Assembly: GCF_021172145.1 (NCBI RefSeq)
Contig: NZ_CP089095.1
Span: forward strand, 620,001-684,000
DNA length: 64,000 nt
DNA from: Flavobacterium cyclinae
GTDB taxonomy: Bacteria; Bacteroidota; Bacteroidia; Flavobacteriales; Flavobacteriaceae
Reading direction: 5' to 3'
Shown: positions 37,473 to 46,170 of the stretch, piece after piece
Position numbering within the stretch: the stretch's first letter is position 1
How the letters are laid out: each line of letters opens with the position of its first letter
Notes under the pieces: model-generated
Databases searched by the model: none
Told to the model about the DNA's origin: nothing
Seen by the model: only the letters and a program-made list of their open reading frames with translations
Made by a program: the position numbers and the translations under genes

Positions 37473-37897
37473 ATGAAAAAAATAGTATTGAGTGCCATCG
37501 CACTTATCGTACCGGAACTTTAATCAGTTTTAAATTACCAACAACCAAAACATCTGAAGTAGTTGCATTTCAAGATGGAAATAAAGGAAAAGCAATTTAT
37601 AACAAAACTTGTGTGGCTTGTCATCAGGCAAATGGGCAAGGAATTCCAAATGCATTTCCTCCTTTAGCCAAATCCGATTACTTAAATAAAGATGTAAATA
37701 GAGCTATTAAAGTGGTATTAAACGGATTAAACGGACCTATTACTGTTAATGGAAAAAAATACAATAGTGCTATGACAAGTCAGGGATTAAGCGACCAACA
37801 AGTGGCGGATGTACTGACTTATGTTTACAGCAGTTGGGGAAATAACAATACAAAAGTTACTCCAGCTATGGTAAAAGCACAAAGAGGTAAAAAATAA
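37473..37897 (+). pseudogene. c-type cytochrome, frameshifted near the N-terminus
   Basis: ATG at 37473 begins MKKIVLSAIALIV and stops at 37521-37523. The frame with one extra base at about 37510 continues TGTLISFKLPTTK and then a complete cytochrome c (CVACHQANGQG; Met in YNSAMTSQ) to 37897, about 141 residues in total. The domain is a near copy of the nirK C-terminal domain (shared [28 protein letters not shown]). A one-base deletion in an electron-donor cytochrome for NirK is the simplest reading; a sequencing error would look the same. Confidence 0.8.
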
Positions 37898-37937
37898 TAA
37901 TAAACCCTAAAAAAACTGAAGAATGGAAGCTCAATTT

Positions 37938-38708
37938 ATGAAACGATTTCACTACTGCCTAATTTTATTATCTTGGGTTTCCATTTCTTTTTCTCAGGTA
38001 CCCAAAGATATGGTAACCATTGGAGCAGGGAGTTACGTTCCGTTATATGGAACTACTGATAAGAAACCAGTGTTCATCAAATCCTTTTTGTTAGATGTAT
38101 ATCCGGTTACGAATAAGGAATATTTAGAATTTTTGAAAAAAAATCCGAATTACAGAAAATCAAAAATCAAACGCCTTTTTGCTAATACAACTTATTTATC
38201 AGAGTGGAGTGGTGATTTAAGTTTCGGACAATTAAATGCAAATGCACCTGTAACTAATATTTCTTGGTTTGCTGCGAAAGAATATTGCGAATGTCAAGGT
38301 AAAAGATTAGCCACTTTAGATGAATGGGAATATGTAGCTATGGCTGATGAGAAACGAAAAGACGCTCGTTCAAGAGAAGAATTCAACAAATACATCTTGA
38401 GTTGGTACGAAAAAAACAAAACCTATAACAATTCCGTAGGGAAAACATTCAAAAATTATTGGGGCGTTTACGATATGCACGGATTAGTTTGGGAATGGAC
38501 TTTCGATTTCAACAGCATTTTTTTATCAGGAGAATCTAGAAAAGATAAAGACACCGATAAAGATTTGTTCTGCGGAAGCGGTTCTGTCAACGCCACCGAT
38601 TTAATGAATTACGCCGCTTTTATGCGCTATGCTTTCAGAGGCAGTATAAAAGCAAACTACACTACAAAAAATTTAGGTTTCCGATGTGCCAAAAACATCG
38701 CTAATTGA
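37938..38708 (+). CDS. nirV: NirV-like SUMF1/FGE-domain protein
   Basis: The protein of about 256 residues from MKRFHYCL has a signal peptide (ISFSQ). The body is the formylglycine-generating-enzyme (SUMF1) fold: KSFLLDVYPVTNKEYLEFL, PVTNISWFAAKEYC, GKRLATLDEWEYVAM, GVYDMHGLVWEWT and FRGS. NirV, a protein of this fold, is encoded next to nirK in several denitrifiers, and its precise role is open. The start 15 bases upstream (MEAQF) is also possible. It directly follows the cytochrome. Confidence 0.85.
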   Translation: MKRFHYCLILLSWVSISFSQVPKDMVTIGAGSYVPLYGTTDKKPVFIKSFLLDVYPVTNKEYLEFLKKNPNYRKSKIKRLFANTTYLSEWSGDLSFGQLNANAPVTNISWFAAKEYCECQGKRLATLDEWEYVAMADEKRKDARSREEFNKYILSWYEKNKTYNNSVGKTFKNYWGVYDMHGLVWEWTFDFNSIFLSGESRKDKDTDKDLFCGSGSVNATDLMNYAAFMRYAFRGSIKANYTTKNLGFRCAKNIAN

Positions 38709-38826
38709 GTTTTCAATTAAAAAATTGAGTCATGAAATCGCCACAAATTCTTCTTTTGCGTAAGCAAAAATCATTATGAAAAAAGGCGATAACATATGTT
38801 ACCAATAATAAATATAATTTCAACAT

Positions 38827-39420
38827 ATGAAAAAGATAATTTTATTCGTAATTGCTTCCCTTTTATTAATCGGATGCAATTTAAAAGAAGATAAACAAGA
38901 TATAAAAGATAAACCCATAACCGATTTATCAATTTATAATTTACCTGAAAAATGGACCAATCAAGACGGAAAAGATATTGAACTAAAAGAATTGAGAGGA
39001 AAAGTTCTTGTTATGGTGATGATTTACACTTCTTGCAAAGCCGCTTGTCCAAGATTAGTTGCCGATATGCGAAATATTGAAGAACGAATTCCCGAAGAAT
39101 ACAAAGACAAAGTACAATTGGTTTTAGTAAGTATTGATCCAACTGTGGATACTCCAAAACGATTAAAAGATTTCTCTATCGAAAATAAAATGACTGGAGA
39201 TCAATGGGTTTTCTTGCGTTCAAATGAAGAAAACACCAGAGAATTCGCAGCAGTTCTAGCCGTAAATTATAAAAAAATATCTCCGATAGATTTCTCTCAT
39301 TCCAATATCATCAGTGTATTTAATGCAGAAGGGGAATTGGCATTCCAACAAGAAGGCTTAGGAGTTAGTTACGACAAAACGGTTTCAAAAATCAAAGAAG
39401 AAGCGGCTAAAATAGAGTAG
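38827..39420 (+). CDS. SCO1/SenC family copper chaperone
   Basis: The 197-residue protein has a lipobox (LLIGCNLK, Cys about 17) and a thioredoxin-like domain with the copper-binding YTSCKAACPRLV (CxxxC) and the His of IDFSHSNI. SCO proteins deliver copper to cytochrome oxidase Cu-A. Here the neighbourhood suggests copper supply for NirK (or NosZ elsewhere). It is anchored in the periplasm. Confidence 0.9.
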   Translation: MKKIILFVIASLLLIGCNLKEDKQDIKDKPITDLSIYNLPEKWTNQDGKDIELKELRGKVLVMVMIYTSCKAACPRLVADMRNIEERIPEEYKDKVQLVLVSIDPTVDTPKRLKDFSIENKMTGDQWVFLRSNEENTREFAAVLAVNYKKISPIDFSHSNIISVFNAEGELAFQQEGLGVSYDKTVSKIKEEAAKIE

Positions 39421-39446
39421 TGGCTTCCCCAAAAAATCAATAAAAC

Positions 39447-40724
39447 ATGAAACTTCAAAATAAAATGCTAGTTGCAGTTGCTTTTGCAATTTCAACTGTA
39501 GGTTCTTTTGCTCAAGAGTTAGAAGTCAACCTACAAATACGACCTCGATTTGAATACCGAAACGGGTTCAAAGAACTAATGAAAGATGATTTTTATCCCA
39601 CTTCGTTTGTTTCCCAACGTTCAAGAATGAACTTTTTCTACAAACAAGAAAAAATGAAAGCCAATGTTTCGTTTCAAAACGTTAGAGTTTGGGGCGATGT
39701 GGCCACAACTTCTCCTTCTGATAAAAACGGAGTAGCGTTATTCGAATCTTGGATTTCGTATGATTTCAATACGAATTGGACCGCTAAATTTGGTCGACAA
39801 GTGCTTTCTTATGACAATCAAAGAATTCTAGGTGGAATCGATTGGCTCCAACAAGGACAAAGTCACGATGCTGTTTTGGTTACAAACAAGAAAAATGGCT
39901 ACCAATTGGATTTCGGAGCAGCGTTAAATAATAATAACGAAGCTCTTTATGAATCTGCTTATGTGACGAACTATAAAAACATGCAGTTCATTTGGTTCAA
40001 CCAAAAATTTTCAAAGCTTAGTTTGAGCTTTTTAGCATTGAATAATGGTTATCAATATGAAAATTTGGTAGAAAATAAATTCCAAGTTGCCTATTTGCAA
40101 ACCATCGGAACTTATGGAAAATGGGATGCTTCTAAATTCTATGGCGATTTCGGTTTGTATGTACAAATGGGTGAAGCTGCTGTTACAAATGATAAAGTTG
40201 ATGTTGGTGCGTATTATGCTGGATTTAATTTAGGATATAAATTCTCTTCTCCATTTAAAGCCGAATTAGGTTTCGAATATTTATCTGGAAAAGATCAAAA
40301 TGATACCGATACTAAAGTAAAATCATTCACACCTTTATTTGGAACCAATCACGGATTCAATGGTTTAATGGATTATTTCTATGTAGGAAATCATAAAAAT
40401 TCGGTTGGATTACAAGATTTTTACACGAAATTCATTTACGACAAAAACAAATGGCAAGTAACGTTTGCGCCACACCTTTTTTACAGTGCTGCATCGGTTT
40501 ACAACATGACTACTTTAGAGGAACAAGATAGTTATTTAGGTACAGAAATCGATTTAACAGCAACTTATAAATTAGATAAAAACTTTGTAATATCGGGTGG
40601 TATTTCCAAAATGTTTGCCAGCGATACAATGGAAATATTAAAAGGTGGAAATAACAACAATTGTAACAATTGGGCATGGGTAATGGTTTCATTTAATCCG
40701 CAATTGTTTACTTACAAAAAATAG
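39447..40724 (+). CDS. Outer-membrane barrel protein (alginate-export-like)
   Basis: The 425-residue protein has a signal peptide (about 1-22, GSFAQ) and a long barrel. It has RPRFEYRNGFKELMK and SQRSRMNFFYKQEKMKANVSFQNVRVWG near the N-terminus and repeated aromatic strand ends, like alginate_exp-domain porins. It probably serves as an outer-membrane channel for small solutes. Its place in the nir/nor cluster suggests nitrate/nitrite passage, but this is an inference. Terminator 40755-40787 follows. Confidence 0.75.
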   Translation: MKLQNKMLVAVAFAISTVGSFAQELEVNLQIRPRFEYRNGFKELMKDDFYPTSFVSQRSRMNFFYKQEKMKANVSFQNVRVWGDVATTSPSDKNGVALFESWISYDFNTNWTAKFGRQVLSYDNQRILGGIDWLQQGQSHDAVLVTNKKNGYQLDFGAALNNNNEALYESAYVTNYKNMQFIWFNQKFSKLSLSFLALNNGYQYENLVENKFQVAYLQTIGTYGKWDASKFYGDFGLYVQMGEAAVTNDKVDVGAYYAGFNLGYKFSSPFKAELGFEYLSGKDQNDTDTKVKSFTPLFGTNHGFNGLMDYFYVGNHKNSVGLQDFYTKFIYDKNKWQVTFAPHLFYSAASVYNMTTLEEQDSYLGTEIDLTATYKLDKNFVISGGISKMFASDTMEILKGGNNNNCNNWAWVMVSFNPQLFTYKK

Positions 40725-40754
40725 ATTAATTATAAATGGGTTATTTTTAATTAA

Positions 40755-40787
40755 AAAAGGACTGCTAATTATTTTAGCAGTCCTTTT
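40755..40787 (+). terminator. Terminator after the outer-membrane channel gene
   Basis: AAAAGGACTGCTAA / TTAGCAGTCCTTTT with a 5-base loop. It ends the nirK-side operon and also faces the convergent ric gene. Confidence 0.88.
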
Positions 40788-40844
40788 ACTTTAAAAAGAG
40801 TCGCTCTGTTTAGCAAAACGACTCCGTTTAAAGAACCTAATTAA

Positions 40845-41567
40845 CTAATAAAACTTATCTTGTAAAACAATGGCACTTGGAAACAAAATATTATTTTCTA
40901 AATGAATGTGCGCATGTAAATCCGCTTCAAATTCTTGTAACATTTGATAGGTTACTTTGTAAGTGTTGCAAGCATCTGCTGGTGGCGTGTAGTTGTTTGA
41001 TAATTCTACAATTTTTTCAAATCGTTCACCTTCATTTTCATGTTCTTCCATCATCATCGCAATTGGATTAGCAACAGAACCAAATCCAGGATTGTTGATA
41101 GGTGTGTTATTTCGATTAGCCTCTACCATTTTTTTGATAAACGGAAACAGAATTAACTCTTCTTTTTTCATGTGTTGGGTTAATTCGTCGGCGCTTCTTT
41201 TGAATAATTTTTTAATTTCAAAAAGTTCTGGATGTTGAGCGCCATGTACTTGTTCCAACTTAATTAAAAACGATACCAATTGCGGAATTTTTTCTTCCAC
41301 ATAACGATGGTGTTTTTTCTCAATATAATCAATCAATAAATCCAATTCCCAAGATTTAAAATCGATTCCTTGATTGTTGTTGTTTGCCGTAACACGTTCT
41401 AATTCGTCTAAAAGCGCATATTTATCAATGCCTTTTTTTGCACATACTTCATCGATTGTTCGGTTTCCTTTACAACAAAAATCGATACCTAGTTGACTGA
41501 AAACACCTGCAGTTCTATAATCATCTGCTACTATGTTTCCCACTGTTTTGTTTGAATCTATTACCAT
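40845..41567 (-). CDS. ric: Iron-sulfur cluster repair di-iron protein (Ric/ScdA/YtfE)
   Basis: The 240-residue protein has an N-terminal ScdA_N (DUF542) part with GIDFCCKGNRTIDEVC (about 28-43) and a hemerythrin domain (about 80-235) with His/Glu ligands in HHRYVEEK, HGAQHPEL, HMKKEELILFPFI, EHENEGERF and HAHIHLENNILFP. Ric repairs Fe-S clusters damaged by NO. It is divergent from norC and shares one FNR-type box with it. Confidence 0.95.
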   Translation of the reverse strand: MVIDSNKTVGNIVADDYRTAGVFSQLGIDFCCKGNRTIDEVCAKKGIDKYALLDELERVTANNNNQGIDFKSWELDLLIDYIEKKHHRYVEEKIPQLVSFLIKLEQVHGAQHPELFEIKKLFKRSADELTQHMKKEELILFPFIKKMVEANRNNTPINNPGFGSVANPIAMMMEEHENEGERFEKIVELSNNYTPPADACNTYKVTYQMLQEFEADLHAHIHLENNILFPSAIVLQDKFY

Positions 41568-41586
41568 AATACTGTATTGTTTAAAT

Positions 41587-41606
41587 AAAAGACAAATTTA
41601 TCCTTA
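41587..41606. promoter_or_regulatory. Second palindrome and -7 element of the ric promoter
   Basis: On the minus strand, TAAGGATA-AATT-TGTCTTTT follows the AAAGGAYR-N4-YRTCCTTT pattern with few mismatches. It overlaps the perfect -7 element TAAATTTG (41593-41600), a position where a bound protein would block polymerase. Confidence 0.6.
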
Positions 41607-41622
41607 ATTTAATTTTCATAGT

Positions 41623-41636
41623 ATGATTTGAATCAT
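41623..41636. promoter_or_regulatory. Shared FNR-type box between ric and norC
   Basis: ATGAT-TTGA-ATCAT, centre 41629.5. The ric -7 element TAAATTTG (minus strand, centre 41596.5) is 33 bases to the left. A TTATTTTG (7 of 8 to TAnnTTTG, centre 41662.5) is exactly 33 bases to the right on the plus strand. One activator dimer can thus sit at about -41.5 for both promoters. Confidence 0.78.
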
Positions 41637-41658
41637 AACGAATGTTTTTTTTTGGCAG

Positions 41659-41695
41659 TTATTTTGTACTTAATTAAAGGATAAAAATATCCTTT
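41659..41695 (+). promoter_or_regulatory. norC promoter -7 element and downstream palindrome
   Basis: TTATTTTG at 41659-41666 is the -7 element positioned by the FNR-type box. The perfect 20-base palindrome AAAGGATA-AAAA-TATCCTTT at 41676-41695 lies downstream of the predicted start (about 41671), between it and the norC ATG at 41721. That is a repressor or roadblock position. Confidence 0.65.
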
Positions 41696-41720
41696 ATAAT
41701 TTCTAACTAATATCTAAAAT

Positions 41721-42152
41721 ATGTTATCAAAATCACAAGCACGAGCATTTTTTTTAGGTGGAACTGTAGTAACCTTTTTAGTCTTTATCGGCTTAACTAT
41801 TTACTCGTTCATGCCTAAAAATGATCAAACTTATCATGATAAGATTGATGCAAAAGTTATTCGAGGAAAGGAACTTTGGGAATCGAATAATTGTATGGGT
41901 TGTCATACCATACTTGGGGAAGGAGGCTACTATGCTCCAGAACTTACTAAAGTAATCGAAAGAAGAGGAGAAGGTTATGTAAAAGCTGTTTTACAATCGC
42001 CAGTTCCTTGGGGACCAAAAGGCAGAAAAATGGTAAAATACGAAATGAACGATGCCGATGCCGAAGCCATGATTGCTTACTTCAAGTGGATTGGAAACAT
42101 TGATTTGAATGGGTTTGAGCGCGTGGTTTCCCCTTTAGCTAAAGAAGAATAA
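41721..42152 (+). CDS. norC: Nitric oxide reductase, cytochrome c subunit
   Basis: The 143-residue protein has one N-terminal membrane anchor (about 9-30) and a periplasmic cytochrome c with CMGCHTILGEGGYYAPEL (heme motif about 58-62). The distal Met is in the region of KMVKYEMND. NorC passes electrons to NorB in the cNOR complex that reduces NO to N2O. It is the first gene of norCBQD. Confidence 0.95.
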   Translation: MLSKSQARAFFLGGTVVTFLVFIGLTIYSFMPKNDQTYHDKIDAKVIRGKELWESNNCMGCHTILGEGGYYAPELTKVIERRGEGYVKAVLQSPVPWGPKGRKMVKYEMNDADAEAMIAYFKWIGNIDLNGFERVVSPLAKEE

Positions 42153-42168
42153 TCCAAAATTTAGTATC

Positions 42169-43503
42169 ATGAAATATAAATCACAAAAAGTAGCGTATTG
42201 GTTCTTTGGATTATGCATGTTATTATTTGCATTACAAATTATCTATGGTTTTATTATGGGCTTTGCCCGAATTGGAATGGATGGTCTTCACGATTTTATT
42301 CCGTTCAACACAGCAAGAGCTGTTCACACAAATTTATTAGTAGTTTGGTTGTTAACAGGTTTTATGGGAGCCGCTTATTACATTATCCCTGAAGAAGCTC
42401 AAAGGGAGTTGATAAGTGTAAAATGGGCTTACGTTCAGTTAATATCATTAGCCGTTGTAGGTGTAATGGCTATTGTAGGTTATCATTTTAATATTTGGGA
42501 AGGACGTAAATTCCTTGAAATTCCGAGAGAATTAGACTTTTTAGTTGTCGTAAATGTGTTGTTATTTCTAGGATTAATTTTAGGAACACTCTTTAAAGCA
42601 GAAAGGAGAACAACAACTTCGCTTGTATTATCAATGGGATTACTTTTTGCAGCCTTATTATACTTACCAGGTATGATTTGGTTCGATAGTCAAGTAACCG
42701 ATTCATTCTTCCGTTGGTGGGTAGTTCACTTATGGGTTGAAGGAGTATGGGAACTAATCATGGGAGGTATTTTATCATATTTACTAATAAAACTTACAGG
42801 AGTAGATCGCGAAGTAATCGAAAAATGGTTATATGTAATTGTTGGTTTGACATTTTTATCAGGTTTATTAGGTACAGGTCACCACTATTATTATATCGGA
42901 GTAAATAAAATTTGGTTAATTGTAGGTGGAATTTTCTCTGCATTAGAACCGTTAGCTTTCTTGGCAATGGCATTATTTGCAGTATATATGTATAGAAAAG
43001 GTGAAAAATCGCATCCAAATAAAATTGCATTGTTCTGGACAATCGGAGCATCTATCGTTTCATTCATCGGTGCTGGATTGTTAGGATTTGCACATACTTT
43101 ACCTCAAACAAATATTTATACACACGGAACATTAGTAACAGCAATGCACGGACATTATGCTTTCTGGGGGGCTTACGCAATGATTGTTTTAGCAATTATA
43201 AGTTATGCATTGCCTAATATAACCGGAAGAAAATTATACGACAGTACAAGAGGTCATATGGCGTTTTGGTTGTCAAATATTGGAATGCTTGGAATGACCG
43301 TAGCTTTTGGTGTTGCTGGTGTAGCTCAAGTGTACATGGAACGTAAAATGAAAATGGATTTTATGGACGTACAAAACGAAATTAGTATTCACTTTGTAGT
43401 ATTATTACTTTGTGCTACATTATTTACAACAGGAATTACTTTATATATTTTAGAGTTTATTAAGTATGGTAAGCCTACTGATGAAGCTCTAATAAAAGAA
43501 TAG
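42169..43503 (+). CDS. norB: Nitric oxide reductase, catalytic subunit
   Basis: The 444-residue protein with 12 membrane helices is a heme-copper oxidase superfamily member. Conserved regions include RAVHTNLLVVWLL (His ligand of low-spin heme b, about 51), HLWVEGVWELIMGG (FeB site His and Glu) and GTGHHYYYIG (FeB His pair), plus the heme ligand region AMHGHYAFWGAY. Its length suits cNorB, not the quinol-dependent qNor, and agrees with the adjacent norC. Confidence 0.97.
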   Translation: MKYKSQKVAYWFFGLCMLLFALQIIYGFIMGFARIGMDGLHDFIPFNTARAVHTNLLVVWLLTGFMGAAYYIIPEEAQRELISVKWAYVQLISLAVVGVMAIVGYHFNIWEGRKFLEIPRELDFLVVVNVLLFLGLILGTLFKAERRTTTSLVLSMGLLFAALLYLPGMIWFDSQVTDSFFRWWVVHLWVEGVWELIMGGILSYLLIKLTGVDREVIEKWLYVIVGLTFLSGLLGTGHHYYYIGVNKIWLIVGGIFSALEPLAFLAMALFAVYMYRKGEKSHPNKIALFWTIGASIVSFIGAGLLGFAHTLPQTNIYTHGTLVTAMHGHYAFWGAYAMIVLAIISYALPNITGRKLYDSTRGHMAFWLSNIGMLGMTVAFGVAGVAQVYMERKMKMDFMDVQNEISIHFVVLLLCATLFTTGITLYILEFIKYGKPTDEALIKE

Positions 43504-43545
43504 GTTTGTTTTTAATCTTTGATTAGTGTTTAATTACTAACCCTG

Positions 43546-43596
43546 CCGAAACCAATTGTTCAGAGTTGTCATTTTCGCTTTTGGTTTCGGTTTTTT
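43546..43596 (+). terminator. Hairpin with T run between norB and norQ
   Basis: CCGAAACCAA / TTGGTTTCGG with a 25-base loop, followed by TTTTTT, lies 10 bases before the norQ ATG (43607). It may lower expression of norQ and the downstream genes relative to norCB. Confidence 0.6.
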
Positions 43597-43606
43597 CAAA
43601 AAAGTT

Positions 43607-44392
43607 ATGATAACAACAGAAAAAAAAATATTTTACAAGGCAGTTGGTCAAGAAATAGAAGTGTTTAATCAAATTAATCAACTGCAATTACCTCTTTTGT
43701 TAAAAGGGCCAACAGGTTCTGGTAAGTCTCGTTTTATCGAATATATGGCTAATGAGTTAAACAAAAAATTAGTTACGGTAAGTTGTCACGAAGAAACTTC
43801 TGCAACCGATTTAATAGGACGTTTCATTATTAAAGGTGCCGAAACTATTTGGATTGATGGTCCATTGTCTATAGCTGTAAAAAATGGTTATATTTTATAT
43901 TTAGATGAGGTTGCCGAAGCACGTCCGGATGTCATAGTAGCCATTCACTCTTTAACCGATCATAGAAGGGAACTTTTTATTGATAAATTAGGTGAAACCA
44001 TTAAGGCGCATTCTGATTTTCTACTAGTAGCCTCTTTCAATCCAGGTTATCAAAAAGGATTCAAAGAGTTAAAACCTTCCACGCGTCAACGTTTTGTTGC
44101 TCTTTCATTCGATTATCCAAATCCAAAAATTGAAGCAGAAATTTTAGTAAACGAAACGGGAATTCAACACGATATTGCTCAAAAGTTAGTCGCAATCGGA
44201 ACTAAAATCAGAAATCTTACCGAATTAGGTTTAACCGAAACCGTTTCTACTCGATTATTAGTTGATGCCGCTAAGCTAATCAATAATGGTTTACCAAAAA
44301 GATTAGCAGTACATGTTGCGGTTGTTGAGCCTTTAACAGATGAACAAGAAACTATACAAGCATTAAACGATTTGTGTGATTTAATGATTTAA
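43607..44392 (+). CDS. norQ: MoxR-type AAA+ ATPase NorQ
   Basis: The protein of about 261 residues from ATG 43607 (MITTEKKIFYKAVGQE) has Walker A GPTGSGKSR, Walker B ILYLDEVAEA and sensor region LLVASFNPGYQKG of MoxR ATPases. NorQ with NorD activates NorCB, probably by inserting or remodelling the FeB site. The longer in-frame start would overlap the hairpin and is less likely. Confidence 0.93.
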   Translation: MITTEKKIFYKAVGQEIEVFNQINQLQLPLLLKGPTGSGKSRFIEYMANELNKKLVTVSCHEETSATDLIGRFIIKGAETIWIDGPLSIAVKNGYILYLDEVAEARPDVIVAIHSLTDHRRELFIDKLGETIKAHSDFLLVASFNPGYQKGFKELKPSTRQRFVALSFDYPNPKIEAEILVNETGIQHDIAQKLVAIGTKIRNLTELGLTETVSTRLLVDAAKLINNGLPKRLAVHVAVVEPLTDEQETIQALNDLCDLMI

Positions 44393-44402
44393 AGAAGCAA
44401 AA

Positions 44403-46169
44403 ATGGGGTTTGAATTAGATGAAATAATTTATAAAAAAGTACTCAAATACTTTAAAAATAAACGACTGAATGATGCAGAAATTCTATGCTGTCAAATTAA
44501 CTTGTCCGATATTAAACCAAGATTAACTCTTTTTGCAAGAGCTATTTGCGGTGCTCCAATCGAAATTTTTCCTGCTGAAAGAGAAGGTGGTTACAAAAAC
44601 AAAAACTTTTTCTTACCCATTAATTGTTCGCTGTTTCCAACTAAGGAAGAAAATTTAAAATTCTATTTTTTTAGAACCGTTTATTTAAGCATTCAAAAAC
44701 AACTGAATTTGAATTGGGACAATCAAGACAATTCACAACTGCTTTCTTTAGAAAAAGCAGCAGAAACGGCTCCTTTGGTTCTGGAAAAAATGTTTCAAGA
44801 TTATCCATCAATGCAAGAGTTTTATTTTGATGCGGTGCCAAAATTACCCATTAATAAAAAATATCAAACCAATGATTATTCTTGGTTGTATGGTAAATGG
44901 ATGAAAAACACACCAGAAGTTGAAAACGAAAATGCCTTACATAATTTTGATGACAATACTAAGAAAATTCAAAATAACGTCGTAGCCAAAACCACACTTC
45001 ATGCCAAAGCAGTTGAAGAAATCGAATCGCTTACGATTGACAAAAAACAACAAGAAGATTACGTATTAATGCACAGTTTCGAGAAAATTGAAACCGCAGA
45101 AGAATTTAACGGAAATTGGCGCGATTTTGATGGTGCCGATGATTTAGAACAACATCAAGAAGCCTTGGAAGAAATGAACATGCGATTCACCGTTCGTGTG
45201 GATGATATGGTGCATTCTGTGTATCAAGCAGATTTTGTTGAAAATACATCTATTGCCGAAAGTGCTGAGGTCGATGAAAAAGGCTTTCATTTAAAATACG
45301 ACGAATGGGATTTCAAAAAACGAAATTACTTAACTAATTTCTGTAAAGTATATCCGAAAACCCAACTCAAAACCCACGCAACTTATTATAAAAATACGAT
45401 GGCGAAGTACAAAACCACTTTAAATGGTTTACGAAAAATGCTTACCAGCGTGAATAATAAAATGCAACAACAACGAAGACAATTACAAGGTGACGCTTTC
45501 GATTTAGACGCGTTAACCGATTTATATACCAACATTCATTCTGGAAAATCGCCAGACGAACGCATTTATTTATCGCAAAGAAAGAAAAACAAAGACATTG
45601 CGATTTTAGTTTTGTTAGATATTAGTCTTTCAAGTGATGGTTATGCCGCAGGAAATCGTGTGATTGATGTAGAAAAAGAAGTTTCCATTTTATTTGGCGA
45701 AATTCTGCATGAGTTCGACATCGATTTTGCGATTGATGGATTTTATTCCAAAACCAGAAATTTCACGACTTATTTGACTTTGAAAGATTTCAATGAAAGT
45801 TGGAACAAAGCCAAACATAAAATTGGAGCTGTTGAACCTAATGGCTACACCCGAATTGGTCCAGCTTTACGTCACGCTGGAGCAAGAATGGATCAATTGG
45901 ATGCCAAAAACAAATGGATTATCGTGCTTTCCGATGGAAAACCAAACGATTACGATAAATACGAAGGACAACACGGAATTCAAGACATCAAACAAGCGTT
46001 GCGAGAATTGAATGAACGAAAAATCAATTCGTATGCTTTAGCCATCGAAGCGCAAGCCAAATATTATTTACCGCAAATGTTCGGTCAAAATCATTATCAA
46101 ATATTAACGTCTCCTGAAGCTTTACTAAAATCATTGGTAAAACTTTATGAGAAAATTAAACATCAATAA
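44403..46169 (+). CDS. norD: NorD, von Willebrand factor A domain protein
   Basis: The 588-residue protein has a helical N-terminal part (about 1-390) and a C-terminal vWA domain (about 395-585) with the MIDAS motif DISLSSD and a later metal-binding region LSDGKPNDYD. It is the partner of NorQ, required for active nitric oxide reductase. It lies 10 bases after norQ and ends one base before the next start codon. Confidence 0.92.
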   Translation: MGFELDEIIYKKVLKYFKNKRLNDAEILCCQINLSDIKPRLTLFARAICGAPIEIFPAEREGGYKNKNFFLPINCSLFPTKEENLKFYFFRTVYLSIQKQLNLNWDNQDNSQLLSLEKAAETAPLVLEKMFQDYPSMQEFYFDAVPKLPINKKYQTNDYSWLYGKWMKNTPEVENENALHNFDDNTKKIQNNVVAKTTLHAKAVEEIESLTIDKKQQEDYVLMHSFEKIETAEEFNGNWRDFDGADDLEQHQEALEEMNMRFTVRVDDMVHSVYQADFVENTSIAESAEVDEKGFHLKYDEWDFKKRNYLTNFCKVYPKTQLKTHATYYKNTMAKYKTTLNGLRKMLTSVNNKMQQQRRQLQGDAFDLDALTDLYTNIHSGKSPDERIYLSQRKKNKDIAILVLLDISLSSDGYAAGNRVIDVEKEVSILFGEILHEFDIDFAIDGFYSKTRNFTTYLTLKDFNESWNKAKHKIGAVEPNGYTRIGPALRHAGARMDQLDAKNKWIIVLSDGKPNDYDKYEGQHGIQDIKQALRELNERKINSYALAIEAQAKYYLPQMFGQNHYQILTSPEALLKSLVKLYEKIKHQ

Positions 46170-46170
46170 A

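Noticed and set aside
40796..40832. GAGTCG ... CGACTC inverted repeat after ric
   Set aside because: Only six paired bases around a long loop and no T run; not convincing as a terminator.
42794..43051. Minus-strand frame inside norB
   Set aside because: Antisense of a well-supported gene; no start context or protein similarity.
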